From Chara braunii (Eukaryota; Streptophyta; Charophyceae; Charales; Characeae): DNA of 41,357 bases. The stretch lies in contig BFEA01000002.1 of the NCBI GenBank assembly GCA_003427395.1, positions 8,763,711 to 8,805,067 on the forward strand, written 5' to 3'. Position numbers and translations under genes: made by a program. The notes beneath the pieces were generated by a model, which saw nothing but the letters and a program-made list of their open reading frames with translations, ran no database searches and had not been told where the DNA came from. This document shows, one piece after another, positions 9,655 to 21,066 of the stretch (within the stretch, counting starts at the first letter, position 1; every line of letters begins with the position of its first letter).

Positions 9655-9800
9655 CACGGTATTGAGGCGCCTATGGTCAATGCACATCCTCAGAGTACCT
9701 CAATTTTTGGGAACAAACAGTTTTGGCAACCCCTACATTGAGGAACTCTGCCTAATCCTGCCCTCATTAGTGAGTTACTTGAGCTGCTTACAAAGCTCAT
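9655..9800 (-). pseudogene. G1 RT N-terminal remnant
   Basis: Minus reading gives ELCKQLK, a stop, LTNEGRIRQSSS, then LPKLFVPKN and [12 protein letters not shown]. Family pattern: LKELTKKGRIRPS, PVLFVPKK, LRMCIDYRGLN (as in E1). It is the other side of the RT split by the nad7 insert. Confidence 0.8.
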
Positions 9801-9922
9801 ATACCTCCACAGTGGGGAGACATTCTACAGATCCTACCTTTCAATATTTTGCTTCCAAGTTCCAAATATAATCTGAATGCCCCTAGACACAACTCCTAAT
9901 GGTTCCCTTGAACATCTGAATG

Positions 9923-10208
9923 CTAAGTGAGGACTTCTATCTATCTAGGAGACAATACAGCCTGTGCAAACAAAAGGACAATTAATCATGATCATGGTTA
10001 CTGTACAGGGAGTGGACGACCCTGCAGCGGGCGATACAGAAGCCGAAGAAGCAGGAGTCGAACACTAAGTGAGGACTTCTTCTATCTATCTAGGATACCA
10101 TAAGACCTTTGCAAACAAAAGGAGAATTAATCATGATCTTGGTTGCTGTACAGGGAGTGGACGGCCCTGCGGTGGGCGATACAGGAGCAGAAGAAGCTGG
10201 AGTTGAGC
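9923..10208 (+). repeat. Tandem duplication of about 142 bp
   Basis: Unit 1 (9923-10064) and unit 2 (10065-10208) both begin CTAAGTGAGGACTTCT and share TCTATCTATCTAGGA, GCAAACAAAAGGA, AATTAATCATGATC, CTGTACAGGGAGTGGACG and GGGCGATACAG. The copies differ by roughly ten percent plus small indels. Confidence 0.9.
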
Positions 10209-10479
10209 CTGGGGGTGATTGCGACAAACGTATAACCCTGGACAGGGGAGGAGCCCCACTCACCAAACGAAACAGTAGTCGGTGCAGTGCTACAGGTTCA
10301 CCCATCACGAGTGACGTCACACCTGGAGGCTCTACAGTAACAGTAGTGGAGAACGGCAATGACAGTTCCTTTGGCAGTGTTGCTCTAACGTCTGCAGTCA
10401 GGGTATCTACACTTGCCACACAAGGACATGTGCATACTTTCCAAATTTTCAGCTTCAGTGACATCTCATGCAGACTCAT
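10209..10479. other. Unassigned stretch with overlapping open frames
   Basis: Both strands stay open for about 135 codons across 10090-10519, one as the shadow of the other. Neither product resembles a known family, and the frame starts inside the tandem duplication, so I do not call a gene. Confidence 0.3.
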
Positions 10480-10672
10480 AGAACTATGGGTACACACCAG
10501 GGATCGTGATGATGACTAAGGGTGGGAGGGTGTCTCATAGGGGACCGGTTAGGCAATACATCGAGATGATCAAACGGTCAGGTGCTGAAGGGCCTGTCAC
10601 ATTCCTAGTCAGCAGCCTCTACAATAACCTGGACTTAAAAGAAAGAAAGGGAAAAAAAAAAAAAAAAAAAAA
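10480..10672 (+). repeat. Dispersed repeat B, copy 2
   Basis: Second copy of the repeat at 7190-7390 (ACTAAGGGTGGGAGGG, GTCTCATAGGGG, GATGATCAAACGG, GTGCTGAAGGGCCTGTCA, CCTCTACAATAACCTGGACT), ending in a pure A run at about 10652-10672. Confidence 0.7.
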
Positions 10673-11353
10673 ACTCTCACAGAAGAATCTGACCACACCG
10701 CTAAGGTTTTCTTGGACACTCCTCTGCACCATGTCTGATATGCTACCACTGACACCTAGACCCTCCTCATTCTCTGGATATTGTCTCTGCCAACGGATGG
10801 TAAGCAATCCGGAAAGGGGTTGATGGCCAGTTGTTGGCTCCCCTGTGGCTGAGCCACCTGGGATCAAGTAACCCCGGCACAGATCTCGAAGGTATAACAC
10901 CCGCTTACAATGTATCTTTCGACCTCGGGAACACTATTGGCTCACTACTCTCTCTAGCATGCAGGGTCATCCACTAATCACTGCCTTCTACCAAATAGTC
11001 ACAGATTGAGTGAATAACTACAATGTTTACACAATACTAAAGTTAGTGCCCTGCATCCTAAGCCAATTCCCAGACTCTCGCAACTATAGTATTCTACTAT
11101 GCACATTTGGCTATTTCTAATAGGGTATAATGAGAGTGCTAACTGGTCTAGATAGTCAACTAATTAGTCTGACCTCTGACGATTGGACCGCACCTGCCAA
11201 CTAATCAAACAGCACTTTATAATTACAAAAAAAAAAAAAAAGAACAAGCGGACATCGACAGTTTCCGTTAGCGAGTATACAGTTGGCGTCCACCGTCATG
11301 CTTCCCTCTCTCCCACCCCCCTTATGTGACTATTGACTCCTGGTGAACAACGC
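10673..11353. other. Stretch without recognisable gene
   Basis: Nothing recognised except short A tracts (11226-11241). A 93-codon minus frame at 10619-10900 is mostly a poly-T shadow. The segment next to repeat B is faintly like the chromodomain end found at the same place beside copy 1, but too weak to call. Confidence 0.35.
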
Positions 11354-11365
11354 GCATGGAACTTA
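11354..11365. repeat. SINE target-site duplication, left
   Basis: GCATGGAACTTA, repeated exactly at 11849-11860. Confidence 0.85.
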
Positions 11366-11848
11366 TCCAGCGGCCTAGCTCAGTTGGTAAGGAACGCAAG
11401 TGGCATTCAGGAGCTCTTGGGTTCAATCCCCATTGGCCTCATGTACCTTCCTACCTTCCTCGCCAAGCTTGGCGCTCGCCACCTAGAGATACGCCGTTGG
11501 TCCCCACGAGTGGCAATGAGCAGAGACTGCTGATGTTCATAGGAGGAGGGGACTGGAGGAGCGGCACAGTGACTGGCCCATCGAAGAAGCTCGGTCCTGA
11601 TGCTACCGGCTGACCACTGGCCAGTATCGCCCACCTGCTGTAGCAGGTATCGCACCTGCTGGTGGGTGCAGCTCTCGCATGTTCCCTCGTTGGAGGCTTG
11701 AGCACGGATGTGGCTGCTACGGGGTTGCCCATAATACTATAATGAGTATTAATGACAATAAAAAAGGCCTGAAAGGCTGTCCTGTCCAGATTCGACAGGT
11801 AATTGAATTGGTTGGGCTTAAAGAATTAGCCTTAAAGAAAACAAACAT
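11366..11848 (+). mobile_element. tRNA-derived SINE, 483 bp
   Basis: The head looks like a tRNA gene: Pol III box A TAGCTCAGTTGG at 11376-11387 and box B GGTTCAATCC at 11420-11429, about 33 bp apart. About 330 bp of non-coding body follow, then an A-rich stretch (11756-11765, AATAAAAAAG) and a short AT-rich 3' end. Exact 12-bp direct repeats (GCATGGAACTTA) flank it at 11354-11365 and 11849-11860, the mark of target-primed insertion. SINEs have no protein; they are copied by a partner LINE. Acceptor-stem pairing is not conserved, so this is not a working tRNA gene. I recognise no named family. Confidence 0.85.
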
Positions 11849-11860
11849 GCATGGAACTTA
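11849..11860. repeat. SINE target-site duplication, right
   Basis: GCATGGAACTTA, the exact partner of 11354-11365. Confidence 0.85.
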
Positions 11861-11907
11861 CAGCATACCCACTCCGTGCACGGTAATCAAGAGGGCGGCC
11901 AACCCAA

Positions 11908-11930
11908 TCAAGAATTGTTTAACGTCGCAA
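11908..11930. repeat. Leader-motif copy
   Basis: Contains GAATTGTTTAACGTCGCAA, nearly the same as the motif in the leaders of E1 (23883-23905) and E3 (40475-40497), in the same orientation. It probably marks a further decayed relative of these elements. Confidence 0.6.
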
Positions 11931-12405
11931 CATTGATGAAAAAAGAAAGGTGCGAACGCTGCGAAGCAATGGGTTTTTCAACTTTTTCTAATTTGTGTTG
12001 GACTTATCTACATGGGAGTGTTTTACAACAAGATAACATGGTGCTGGTTGAAACAGGACTGAAAACTCCATTCATTTGTTTCAGACATGAACTGGAAGAA
12101 AAAAAGGAAAATTGGAGATGAATTCAATTTTTTCAAGTTTTTGGAGTCACCGAGTGCTCAGCCTATAGACAAGACACAACCATTTTTACCGAAGCTTTTT
12201 CCCAGACATCTGCGATTCTCTTATCCGGCCATAGATCAGATGTGAAGTGTCTGGTGAGCCCACCACAGTCCAAGGTCAGGAAATCAATACTCTATCTACA
12301 CGTTTGTTGGGTTGGTGAGATTGATTCCGGACAATGAAGAGTCAAAAGGGGCGAAGCAAAGCTGAGAAACAGCTTCCGAAGCCCACAAACAAGGCTGATG
12401 ACAAC
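11931..12405. other. Unassigned stretch
   Basis: A plus-strand frame stays readable over about 11930-12290 with one stop at 12121 and a few gaps, but the product resembles nothing I know. Possible remnant of an unknown coding sequence. Confidence 0.25.
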
Positions 12406-12503
12406 TCAAGAATTATTTAAGATCACAGCACTGACAGCAGGATGATGAATCAAGAATTATTTAACGCCGCAGCAAGACGATGGATCACTCACGAATTATT
12501 TTG
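12406..12503 (+). repeat. Three imperfect tandem copies of the leader motif
   Basis: TCAAGAATTATTTAA occurs at 12406-12420 and 12450-12464, and TCACGAATTATTTT at 12489-12502, spaced 44 and 39 bp. The middle copy continues CGCCGCAGCA, close to the CGTCGCAA of the E1 and E3 leaders. Confidence 0.65.
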
Positions 12504-13404
<901 letters not shown>

Positions 13405-13537
13405 GAACACTGGTCTCTTGATAATGAAAGCCCTCTTCTCACCTCCAATCAATCAACACAACAACATAGTAGTCCTTAACGCAGGTATGCCAGCCTATGA
13501 GCTTCCTAGTCTAGCATATCATCTTCTAGCCACTGCT

Positions 13538-13575
<38 letters not shown>

Positions 13576-13985
13576 CATGCGGGCGCGCCAGTGACCACTA
13601 AGGAGTCTGACCTCACTGCAGCTCTCCCACCTGCCACCAGCTAAGCATTTGCCAACCTCACAGCTCCCCTGCACCCAAGGATCTCCCCTTCACCTTGTCA
13701 CCCTTCCCCCGGCACCTCTGCTTGTGCTGGCTTACTATGCAGAAGCTGCAAAGCACTCTTCCGCCTGCTAGCACTGCTGCAAGCCACGACCTGCCCAAAT
13801 GATCGCCCTGCACCTGAGCTCTTGTGCTGGAAGCCAGGGTCTGCTCTTGCCCGTAAGGACCGCCTACCAACCCAATCCCTGCCAGGCGAGTTAGGACAGG
13901 GATTGGGCCAGGTAGGACAGTCCATCCGCACCCCGAGTTGGGGCCTACCGGGCTGGGCTATCCAGGAACACTGCCTACGGACCTC
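13405..13985 (+). repeat. Dispersed repeat A, copy 2 (continuous)
   Basis: Undivided copy of the repeat found at 5222-5575 plus 6690-6960. It contains a CT/GC tract in the middle where copy 1 has CT/CA. Open frames inside differ between copies, so it is non-coding. Confidence 0.7.
13535..13576. repeat. Compound CT/GC microsatellite
   Basis: (CT)n at 13535-13560 followed directly by (GC)n at 13561-13576, an alternating purine-pyrimidine tract with Z-DNA potential. Confidence 0.95.
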
Positions 13986-13990
13986 GCAAT

Positions 13991-14365
13991 CGTGCTTCTG
14001 CTATCACATGAAGGGTGTGTGGGCTTGGGAAAGCTGTGAATTCGTGAAGCCGTGTGGTGTTATGGAGGATAGCAGTGTGATGTTCCTTTTGTCTGGCGTG
14101 GGTGTGGTGTGTGTGGGTGAATTTCTATCAGTTCATCTTTTTCATACTTTCGGGCTGAGTTACCTGGACGTGCGGCCTGGGGGCCTCATAGCAGTGCTTC
14201 TGGTGTCACTTGCAGCAGTGATTCTGGTGTCACATGACGGGTGCGCGGTCTTGGGCAAGCTGTGGATTCGTAAAGCTGCATGGTGTTGTTGGATATAGCA
14301 GTGTGATATTCCTTCTGTCTGGTGTGGGTGTGGTGTCCGTGGGTGACTGTCCATCAATCCATGCT
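13991..14365 (+). repeat. Direct duplication, period about 226 bp
   Basis: 13991-14145 and about 14217-14365 share TATCACATGAAGGGTG/TGTCACATGACGGGTG, AGCTGTGAATTCGT/AGCTGTGGATTCGT, TAGCAGTGTGAT and GTGTGGGTGTGGTGT-like text. No gene seen; the 158-codon frame across it is not conserved between copies. Confidence 0.75.
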
Positions 14366-15159
14366 ACAGTGTCAGTCAGTGTAAAACAAGCTACAGTGTG
14401 ACTCCGCACATTCATCACATTCTACTTTTTTAGCACATGATGCAAACCCTTGCTTTTCAGCAGATTCCTTTTTTTTTCTGTTTTTTTTGGGCACTATTCT
14501 TTTTCCATATTCTGGAGCATCCTGTATATATTGGAAAATGAATGATTTGAATTTTAAACACATGATCTGTTGTTAATCAATACAATTCAGTAGCTAGTAG
14601 CTACACATGTACCTTCAGCCACAAGGCAGGCACTGAATGATCAAAATCCACGTTTGGATACTGAGTCGTTACTGACCTTTTATGTACACATTTACTATGA
14701 TTTACTATCATTTAAATAAACAAATGTAATTCTCAACATAAAATATTATTGCGTATCGTATTATTGTCACATGGAAACGAAGACTGACAAGGGACACAAA
14801 ATAAGAGGGGGATGCAACACAGTAATGTCAGTAGCAGACTCTCATAATCATTGACTCATCAGGAGGCCAAACATCATGGGCTTCATAGGTGTGGCAGAGA
14901 GGTGGGCAAGATTCCATCCAAAAGGGTGCATAGTGCAGGCTATAAAGGGGGCAGCAGTAGGTTGCAGTACAATATTGATGGCCATGTTAGGGGGTGTATC
15001 TGATGGGGGTGTTGGTTGCTGGAGGGCGAAGAAGAAAAAGGTGAGCAGCGGATGAGGGAGCAAGTGGGAGGAGGAGAGGACAAGCAGGAGGCTCTGGTCT
15101 ATTTTTAGTACTTTTTTAACCCATTTTTCAAAAAGGATTAGAAACGTGGGAAAATGATA
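14366..15159. other. Stretch without recognisable gene
   Basis: AT-rich with poly-T tracts around 14468-14490. No protein motif on either strand. Confidence 0.4.
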
Positions 15160-15345
15160 CACATATTGTTTGTCATTTCCAGCATCACACTCCATGGCTG
15201 CCCCCTCTCTTCCTCCTCTGCCCATTCTTTAAAGGGAATGGCTACGCAGGACATTCACATGTAGATATATATTGATTGTCATTTCCAGCATCACACTCAA
15301 TTGCTGCCTCCTCCTCTTGCTCTCCTATCCCTTTTCGGTAATGAC
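15160..15345 (+). repeat. Direct duplication, period about 107 bp
   Basis: 15160-15240 and 15267-15345 share TGTCATTTCCAGCATCACAC and a following GCTGCC..CTC pyrimidine-rich part. Confidence 0.7.
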
Positions 15346-16642
15346 AATAAATAGCTGTAAGTAAGTGACATAGCTTAGTGATTCAATAGGTGCCAGTGGA
15401 GCTGAGATTCACTGGTTGTTGCAAAAGTTGGAACAAAACTTGCAGGAGTCAATTTGATTATCCAAGTGAATGAGTCGGAATAACATAACTGGTACCACAG
15501 TACATCTTTATAGTCTACCCTTTCTCAGAAATAGGCTGAACATTCCCAGCAGAACAGACATAATGAACAATTGCATGTCAGGGATGCACAACTGTCCTTG
15601 AGTGAAATCTCACCTCTGCGTCCTGAGAAATCACAGAGCAGGTGTGTAGCCGTCGGGGTAAGAGGGCGCATGACACACAGCACAAGAGAAGATATGACGT
15701 TTGGCAGCAGCATGAAGTACGCCCACATGAAGCCGACAGGAGTACGAAATTTTGGGCAATTCGATAAAATAAAAGGTGGGCATTGGAAATAGGCACAAGA
15801 AAACAAACACACATAACAAGTACTGGTGAGAGAGATGAAAAAGCTACGGTGACAACATGCACATTGCAAATATATTGTTACATATATCAACTAAACGGAG
15901 CGCACAATGACAAAAACCGATAAAATAGCAGACAAGTTACAACATCATTTGGGTAAGAGTTCATCAGCTCATAGCTGCCAACTATCTCGCAGCTTCTGCT
16001 ATCAACAACCTACTAGAGCTGCTGGCATGAGGCTCCTTCCCATCTTCTCATTCTCCCATCATTCCTTTTCTCCCACCCCTTCCTCATGCCCTTCTTCTCC
16101 CCCCGTCATCATCTTCTCCCCGACCTCATCATTCCCTTCTTCTCCCCTTCCTCCTCATTCCCTACTGTCATGCCATTATTAACCAATTGGGCCATTGGAC
16201 ATTTAACTCTGACATTCCTGGCCGCAAGTTTTTTTTAAACCGAAAACGTCAGGGCTTACCATGTTCCCGCCAGTAGGACCTGACAATTTCGGTTCAAAAT
16301 ATGCTGAAATTGAGGCTCGTAACGCCGAAGTTAAAAGCCCAAAGGAATATTCAATATCGTAGTCCTGATAATTGTACGTGTCCTTTTCATCCGGATTACC
16401 ATCACCGCTGTCTTCATGGGTGGTACTGTCCTACAACTTTCTAGTGCTGCTATTTACAATCATCGTTGATGTTGGCACTGACATCAATAATCGCCGGGTG
16501 CCACAAATGGGCAGGTTTTAAAGGACCACTGAGAGGTCCATACGATCACCACAGGGGGCAATTTGGTTATTATTTGGAAGTCTTTAATTTAATTTGAATT
16601 TTGAATTCAATAGATTCCGCGACTGTATATATTACATCTGGA
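15346..16642. other. Stretch without recognisable gene
   Basis: Contains a pyrimidine-rich tract at about 16030-16165. Open frames at 15525-15890 on both strands shadow each other and match nothing. Confidence 0.4.
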
Positions 16643-16705
16643 AAACGGCTAGAGGTGTGTCTGCCTTCCAAGCAGGGGACAGGGTTTCGATTCCCGTTAT
16701 CCGCA
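16643..16705 (+). pseudogene. tRNA-Gly(UCC)-like pseudogene
   Basis: The sequence reads as the D arm to 3' end of a tRNA: ACGGCTAGAGG (D arm), anticodon arm TCTGC-CTTCCAA-GCAGG with anticodon TCC, T arm CAGGGTTTCGATTCCCGT and acceptor strand TATCCGCA. The T arm has extra bases compared with ACGGGTTCGATTCCCGT, and the matching 5' acceptor strand (GCGGATA) is missing. An organellar trnG-UCC is a likely source; a nuclear tRNA-derived retroposon is the alternative, because an A-rich stretch follows at 16717-16752. Confidence 0.5.
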
Positions 16706-17499
16706 ATTGCGATTTGATGAAAAAAAAGTTAAAAAAAACTGAAATAAATAAAATGCGCGAATCAAAATTTGAAACTTGTCGACAAATCTTGTGAAATGTT
16801 CAATGGCTAAGGATTCAAAAAACATTTTCAACTCGTTCCCGAAGATCGTCGGCGAAAGGGTAGACTCAACATCGAAAAAGCTAGCAACCAAAAGAAAAGA
16901 AAGCGGGGAAATGTTCAACGGGCCACTAGAGATAGCAGAATTCCACCTTCAACATGGCCTACACTCGGAGATGTTTGCAGAACTTCTTGCCGAGGCCAAA
17001 GAAGAACTGGCAGGCGGGAACAGACTGCTATTACTAGGACTGCAAACAAGGGCTCGAGTTGAGGGCTGGGAAAGTGAGAAAATGCCCACGCGCTATAGAA
17101 ACACGAGGAAAAAAAAGCTTGCTAGGCAAGGACACTGGGTAACATCAGAAATCACAAGATTGCTAGGCATCACCACCCATTATTTTCGGGATGTCTACAC
17201 AGTAAGACACTAGCAGGACCATCGCACGAAGTCCACAGGGCAAGATAAAAGTAACTCTCTCACATCAGACAGATCCCTATCAACAGAGGTAGCAAATAAA
17301 CTGGAAGGGAAGTAGTACATTGGGAGGATTACACCAAAGCTTCCATCGCCATGAAACCGAATGGACCCCTGGGAAGAAAGACTCGGGCCTGAACTGAGCA
17401 TGGGGTAGCTCCTTTTGCACAAAGTACACAAAACAATGCAACAACATGATTGAAGGCCTGAGCAACCCAACAGATCCGGTGACAATCAAAGACTGAGGA

Positions 17500-17953
17500 A
17501 ACCGATCTAGTCAAAACCACTAGGTCATTCTATGCCAACTTCTACGAGGGTGTTCCCCCCCCCCCCCTGCCACAAAATATATCGGCAGATTCGCCATACC
17601 ATAGAATGATGGACTATCTCCCAAGAGCAAGCTGAGACCCTCGATAAATTAATCACTATGAGAAAGCTTCGCAATACCTTGGCGAATGGGAAACGGAAAA
17701 GCCCCTGGATTTGGCCAATCGTGGGCGAAAACCTTCTCAACTTCTTCAACGACATCTGGGAAAATTGGGGTCTTGGCAATTCTCGGAGCACAAATGTGGT
17801 CCCTCTCCACCCAAGAAAGGGCAGAAAGAAGATCGAAAAAAATCAGAGCAATATTCCTACTCAGAAAGAGCCCCTTGTAAAATTCTAACAAAATCAGTAA
17901 CAAAAACGATAAATGGTTTCACATTGACCAGGCATTTGCATTCATTAAAATGA
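17500..17953 (+). pseudogene. LINE reverse transcriptase N-part
   Basis: Read across three frames, the order fits LINE RT: TDLVKTTRSFYANFYEGV, then QEQAETLDKLIT, then NGKAPGF (family NGKAPGPDG), then ENLLNFFNDIWENWGLG, a PKKG-like block (SPPKKGQK) and EPLVKFLTKSV-like sequence (family YKI-T-K). A C run at 17557-17570 breaks the frame. The catalytic palm (FADD) is not preserved. Confidence 0.75.
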
Positions 17954-18559
17954 ATCATTATCATTTTATCACCAAGCAGTCTGGAATAGCATTCGTGACA
18001 ATTCCTTCAAGGCATTTTTTCATTTTTTAATAGCGTGACACCTTGCAAATAAATTGTGGTGTACATGAAAATGCGCTTCCAAGCAGTTCCCAAAGTATTG
18101 AAAATGCGCCTGTACATGAAAAATGTGCTTCCAATTGGTTAAAAAAACTCCAATCCATTCGTGATTTATATAACTTCGACATGTTTCCTTTTCCATTTTC
18201 TGAATTATCTGATTGTTTAGTGCATTAGCATTTACGTCAAATTTTATGACGATTTGAATGAATTATACTCGACACTTGATAAAATTACAAGCTCGTCGAA
18301 AATAAAGAAGTGTTCTTTCCAAATCAATAATGGGCCGAGTTCGGGTAAATTGGATCCTTTCGCATACCAACTCAACAACATGGCCAGGCTGTCAAGGTGA
18401 CTACCTGCCCCCCCCATTTTTCTGTTCGTTATGGAAGCCATGGCGTCGTTCGGGTAATCACCTATCAACCAAGCACAGTATTTCCCTTCATAATTTTGCT
18501 CTCCCCACAATATTTATGTTCCCCCGGCAACCTGACAATCTTAATTCATGCTAATAATT

Positions 18560-19100
18560 CACCCTTTCAGGCCTTGGTAAGGGCAATGGAAGCCTGCAGA
18601 CTTGCATCTGAGATGAAACGTGAAAGTCAATTGGTGCAAAACCAAAGGCTGGTGGCTTGCGGACAACATTCTTCCGCAACCCACAGGTTTACCACCGCTC
18701 TAATCCTGCTCCACCAAAGAGCAGGCACTTCGGTACCTGAGCATCATGGCACATGGCCAGGGATGGGACAAATCTGATCACCCAAGCGATATCACACCTG
18801 GCCCTGTGCAATAAAGCACAGGCCTCTCTAACGGGTAAGGCTCTGATCATCAACACCGCAGCATATTTCACACTGGTACCTAGCATCTATTTGGTTCCCC
18901 ACTGACAACGATCTCAAACAATTGAAAGCCCGGGTCTGGTTTCTAGCTTCCTCTGGACAGGCAACCCTGACTCCAGCTATATCCAAACCCATCCCATACA
19001 GAGCTTATGACTGCCTAACAACTATGAATCTTTGTGCAATAAAGAGGAAGAGCTCAAACAATCATTATTCTGCAATCCTTGCTTAGGCCACTAGAGCAAC
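18560..19100 (+). pseudogene. LINE connection-region remnant
   Basis: One frame reads FQALVRAMEACRLASEMK; another reads WHMARDGTNLITQAISHLAL then KAQASLTGKALIINTAAYFT then LVPSIYLVP, matching the LINE pattern W..R...LSLAGR..IIN......Y. Further on KARVWFLASS-like text fits the following L..F.W block. Two frames are needed and several stops occur. Confidence 0.65.
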
Positions 19101-19202
19101 AGATGAATAGTAACTTTGGCCCCAAAATAGAGTACTGCCCGTGGACCATTTGGTGCAAGGCCACTAGAGCAACAGATGAATAGACGCTTTGGCCCCAAAA
19201 TA
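19083..19202 (+). repeat. Direct duplication of about 50 bp
   Basis: GGCCACTAGAGCAACAGATG followed by AATAG and TTTGGCCCCAAAATA occurs at 19086-19128 and again at 19159-19201, inside the LINE remnant, period about 73 bp. Confidence 0.85.
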
Positions 19203-20012
19203 TATGCGGGAGGACCGAACTTTTCAATATTAAAGAGAACAGTACCTATATCATGTTGATTTTTCCAATGTCGGTACCAGTCACTTTTAGGCTCGGCAAA
19301 ATGCATATTTTGGTTTGTCAATTTAGCTTCGGATGGACTGGTGGTTTAATAGACAACACCAGCCTCTTGTGAACTCTTACTTCCAAAGGTAAAAGGGAAT
19401 CTAAAAGGTACAACATTTATGGTCCAACGATCTAAAAGATTGGCGGACGGAACAGGACACACAGAATATAGTTGTTTTTTAGAGAACTATCCCCTGGTCA
19501 TGGGTCAAATTACCACCAGTACTTGGCCCAACTATCGGCCGCGGAAAAAAATAGAGTAGAAAAGTTTCTAGTCGGATGAATTTGGGCGCTCTTGTAGCAG
19601 CCCGTACGTTTCCTAAAATCCTGGTGCGTTAACGGGCACGACTCTAGGAAGTACTGGTGGTTTACAAGAGAGTACACATGGAAAGCAGGGGACCCCGGCC
19701 TCCTGATTGCACAATTAAGGCCAGTTGGGGCCTACCGCTTCAAAAAGTGGATGGACACCAAAAACTACAGGTTTAGGTTTTTTCCCTTCCCTGTTTCAAA
19801 TTATCCTCAATATGAATCTAGAAATAGTAACCCTAGATTCTTTGTCTTGTCTCAAGTCCTAGGTAGTACTTAACCTTGATATCCATATTTATGAGCTCAA
19901 ATTCGACCCAAACGAATGGCTACGGGCCTAAATGACAACAAGAAGACCTTACCCCTCTCGGCATATGACATCAAGTTCAGCTAGGCACTCTGTCTCAACA
20001 ATCACGACCATA

Positions 20013-21066
20013 AGTACAAGATTCGAGTGCGACCGAACTCGCATTTCTCTGCGTTTATCTTATACTTGTGTTTCCAAAGGAGTGAAAGTACTTTGTCTAC
20101 ATGCTCAGCATGCTCCTCGACAGTTCTACTAAAGATAAGTATGTCGTCGAGAAACACGACAACGAACTTATCTAAGTAGTCATGGAAGATCCTATTCATG
20201 GCGTGCTGGAATGTACCTGGCGCATTGCAAAGGCCAAAGGGCATCACCACAAACTCGTACAGACCGTACCTGCTCTGGAATGCAGTTTTGTGTCGGTCCT
20301 CTGGTCTTATGGCAATCTGATGGTAGCCGGATTTTAAGTCTATCTTGGTATAGTACTTACACCCCTGCACCCTATCCAATAGGTCGTCGATGCGTGGTAG
20401 AGGCTTTGCGTTCTTAACGGTGATGGCATTGAGGCCTCTATAATCAATGCACATCCTTAGTGTTCCCCCTTTCTTTGAAACAAATAAAACTGGTGAGCCA
20501 AAGGGGGAGGTGCTAGGCCGAATCCGCCCCTTCTTTGTGAGCTCTTTCAGTTGTCGCCGAAACTCGTCCAACTCGATCGGAGCCATCCTATAGATTCTTC
20601 CCTTAGGTGTCTTGCTACTTGGGATGATCTCTATGGCATGGACAACCTCCCTGTCTACGACTCTTGTCGGCTCCTCAAACAGATCAGGGTACTTAGCGAC
20701 GATGGTTTTTATCTCTGGGGGTGTTTTATCGGCCTCCGCTTTTGCAGAGACATAGACTAAGTACATTCCTTCCTCTTGGTTCTGTTTATAATAGTTATAG
20801 AAGGCAAACACGCTTAAGCACCCATAGGAGTCTATTAACCTACTGGCTTTATACTTAGCCAATCTAACGGTTCTCCCATTAGGCAACTCGTGCTTCAACA
20901 CCTTGTCCCAGTCAAACTGGGGCTTGGCAACCTCGAGGTAGTACATGCCCAACAACATGTCAAAGGGCAAATCGTTGCTCACCAGGAATGATATCTTATG
21001 GATTATCTCTCCTCCTGGGTAAGAGAAAGTGCAGACTACATCTTTAATGTAGTCCTCCACCAACAT
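20013..21066 (-). pseudogene. E1 pol: protease tail and reverse transcriptase
   Basis: A long open frame (about 350 codons). The first part follows the retropepsin (DMLLGMYYLEVA is the usual I-L-G-M-D-W block of the C-terminal protease half). RT follows with all main blocks: RIYRMAPIELDEFRRQLKEL, KKGRIRPSTSPFGSPVLFVS, LRMCIDYRGLNAITVKNAKP, YTKIDLKSGYHQIAI, YEFVVMPFGLCNAPGTFQ and the active site FVVVFLDDILIFS (Phe in place of the usual Tyr, both catalytic Asp kept). It ends at CEFGRTRILYL where LGH should follow; the next residues are LINE-derived. RT would copy element RNA into cDNA in the particle. Confidence 0.9.

Larger units (their letters stand above)
7400..9800 (-). mobile_element. Gypsy pol pseudogene G1 (RT, RNase H, integrase tail)
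   Basis: Minus-strand remnants appear in the order expected for a Ty3/gypsy pol gene read leftward: RT N-part, RT palm, RT thumb, RNase H, a poorly readable integrase part (7900-8400) and the integrase C-terminal tail. No LTRs are seen. The RT is split by mitochondrial DNA at about 9408-9654. Many stops and frameshifts show it is old. Its pieces resemble but are clearly diverged from E1 and E3. Confidence 0.8.
16776..20010 (+). mobile_element. Decayed LINE (non-LTR retrotransposon) ORF2 remnant
   Basis: Pieces of a LINE ORF2 appear in order on the plus strand, with frequent frameshifts and stops. The first is a 145-codon frame (16776-17213) of the region before the RT. Then come the RT N-part (17500-17953), a connection region (18560-18960) and C-terminal blocks (19380-20000). 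No endonuclease, ORF1 or A-tail was found, and the remnant stops against E1 at about 20010. LINEs copy their RNA into a nicked target; such an enzyme could have made the U6 copy and the SINE insertion, though this copy could not. Confidence 0.7.

Noticed and set aside
9923-10208. CRISPR-like array
   Set aside because: Only two long copies, no short repeat with spacers; an ordinary tandem duplication. No CRISPR-like structure occurs elsewhere.
10090-10519. Overlapping 135-136 codon frames on opposite strands
   Set aside because: Each is the other's shadow, both start inside a tandem duplication and neither matches a known family.
11366-11440. A functional tRNA gene
   Set aside because: Boxes A and B are good, but the acceptor stem does not pair, and target duplications enclose a much longer unit, so it is a SINE head.
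16776-17213. A host gene encoding a 145-residue protein
   Set aside because: It lies directly upstream of LINE RT blocks in the same orientation and continues, with stops, into them; better explained as part of the LINE.
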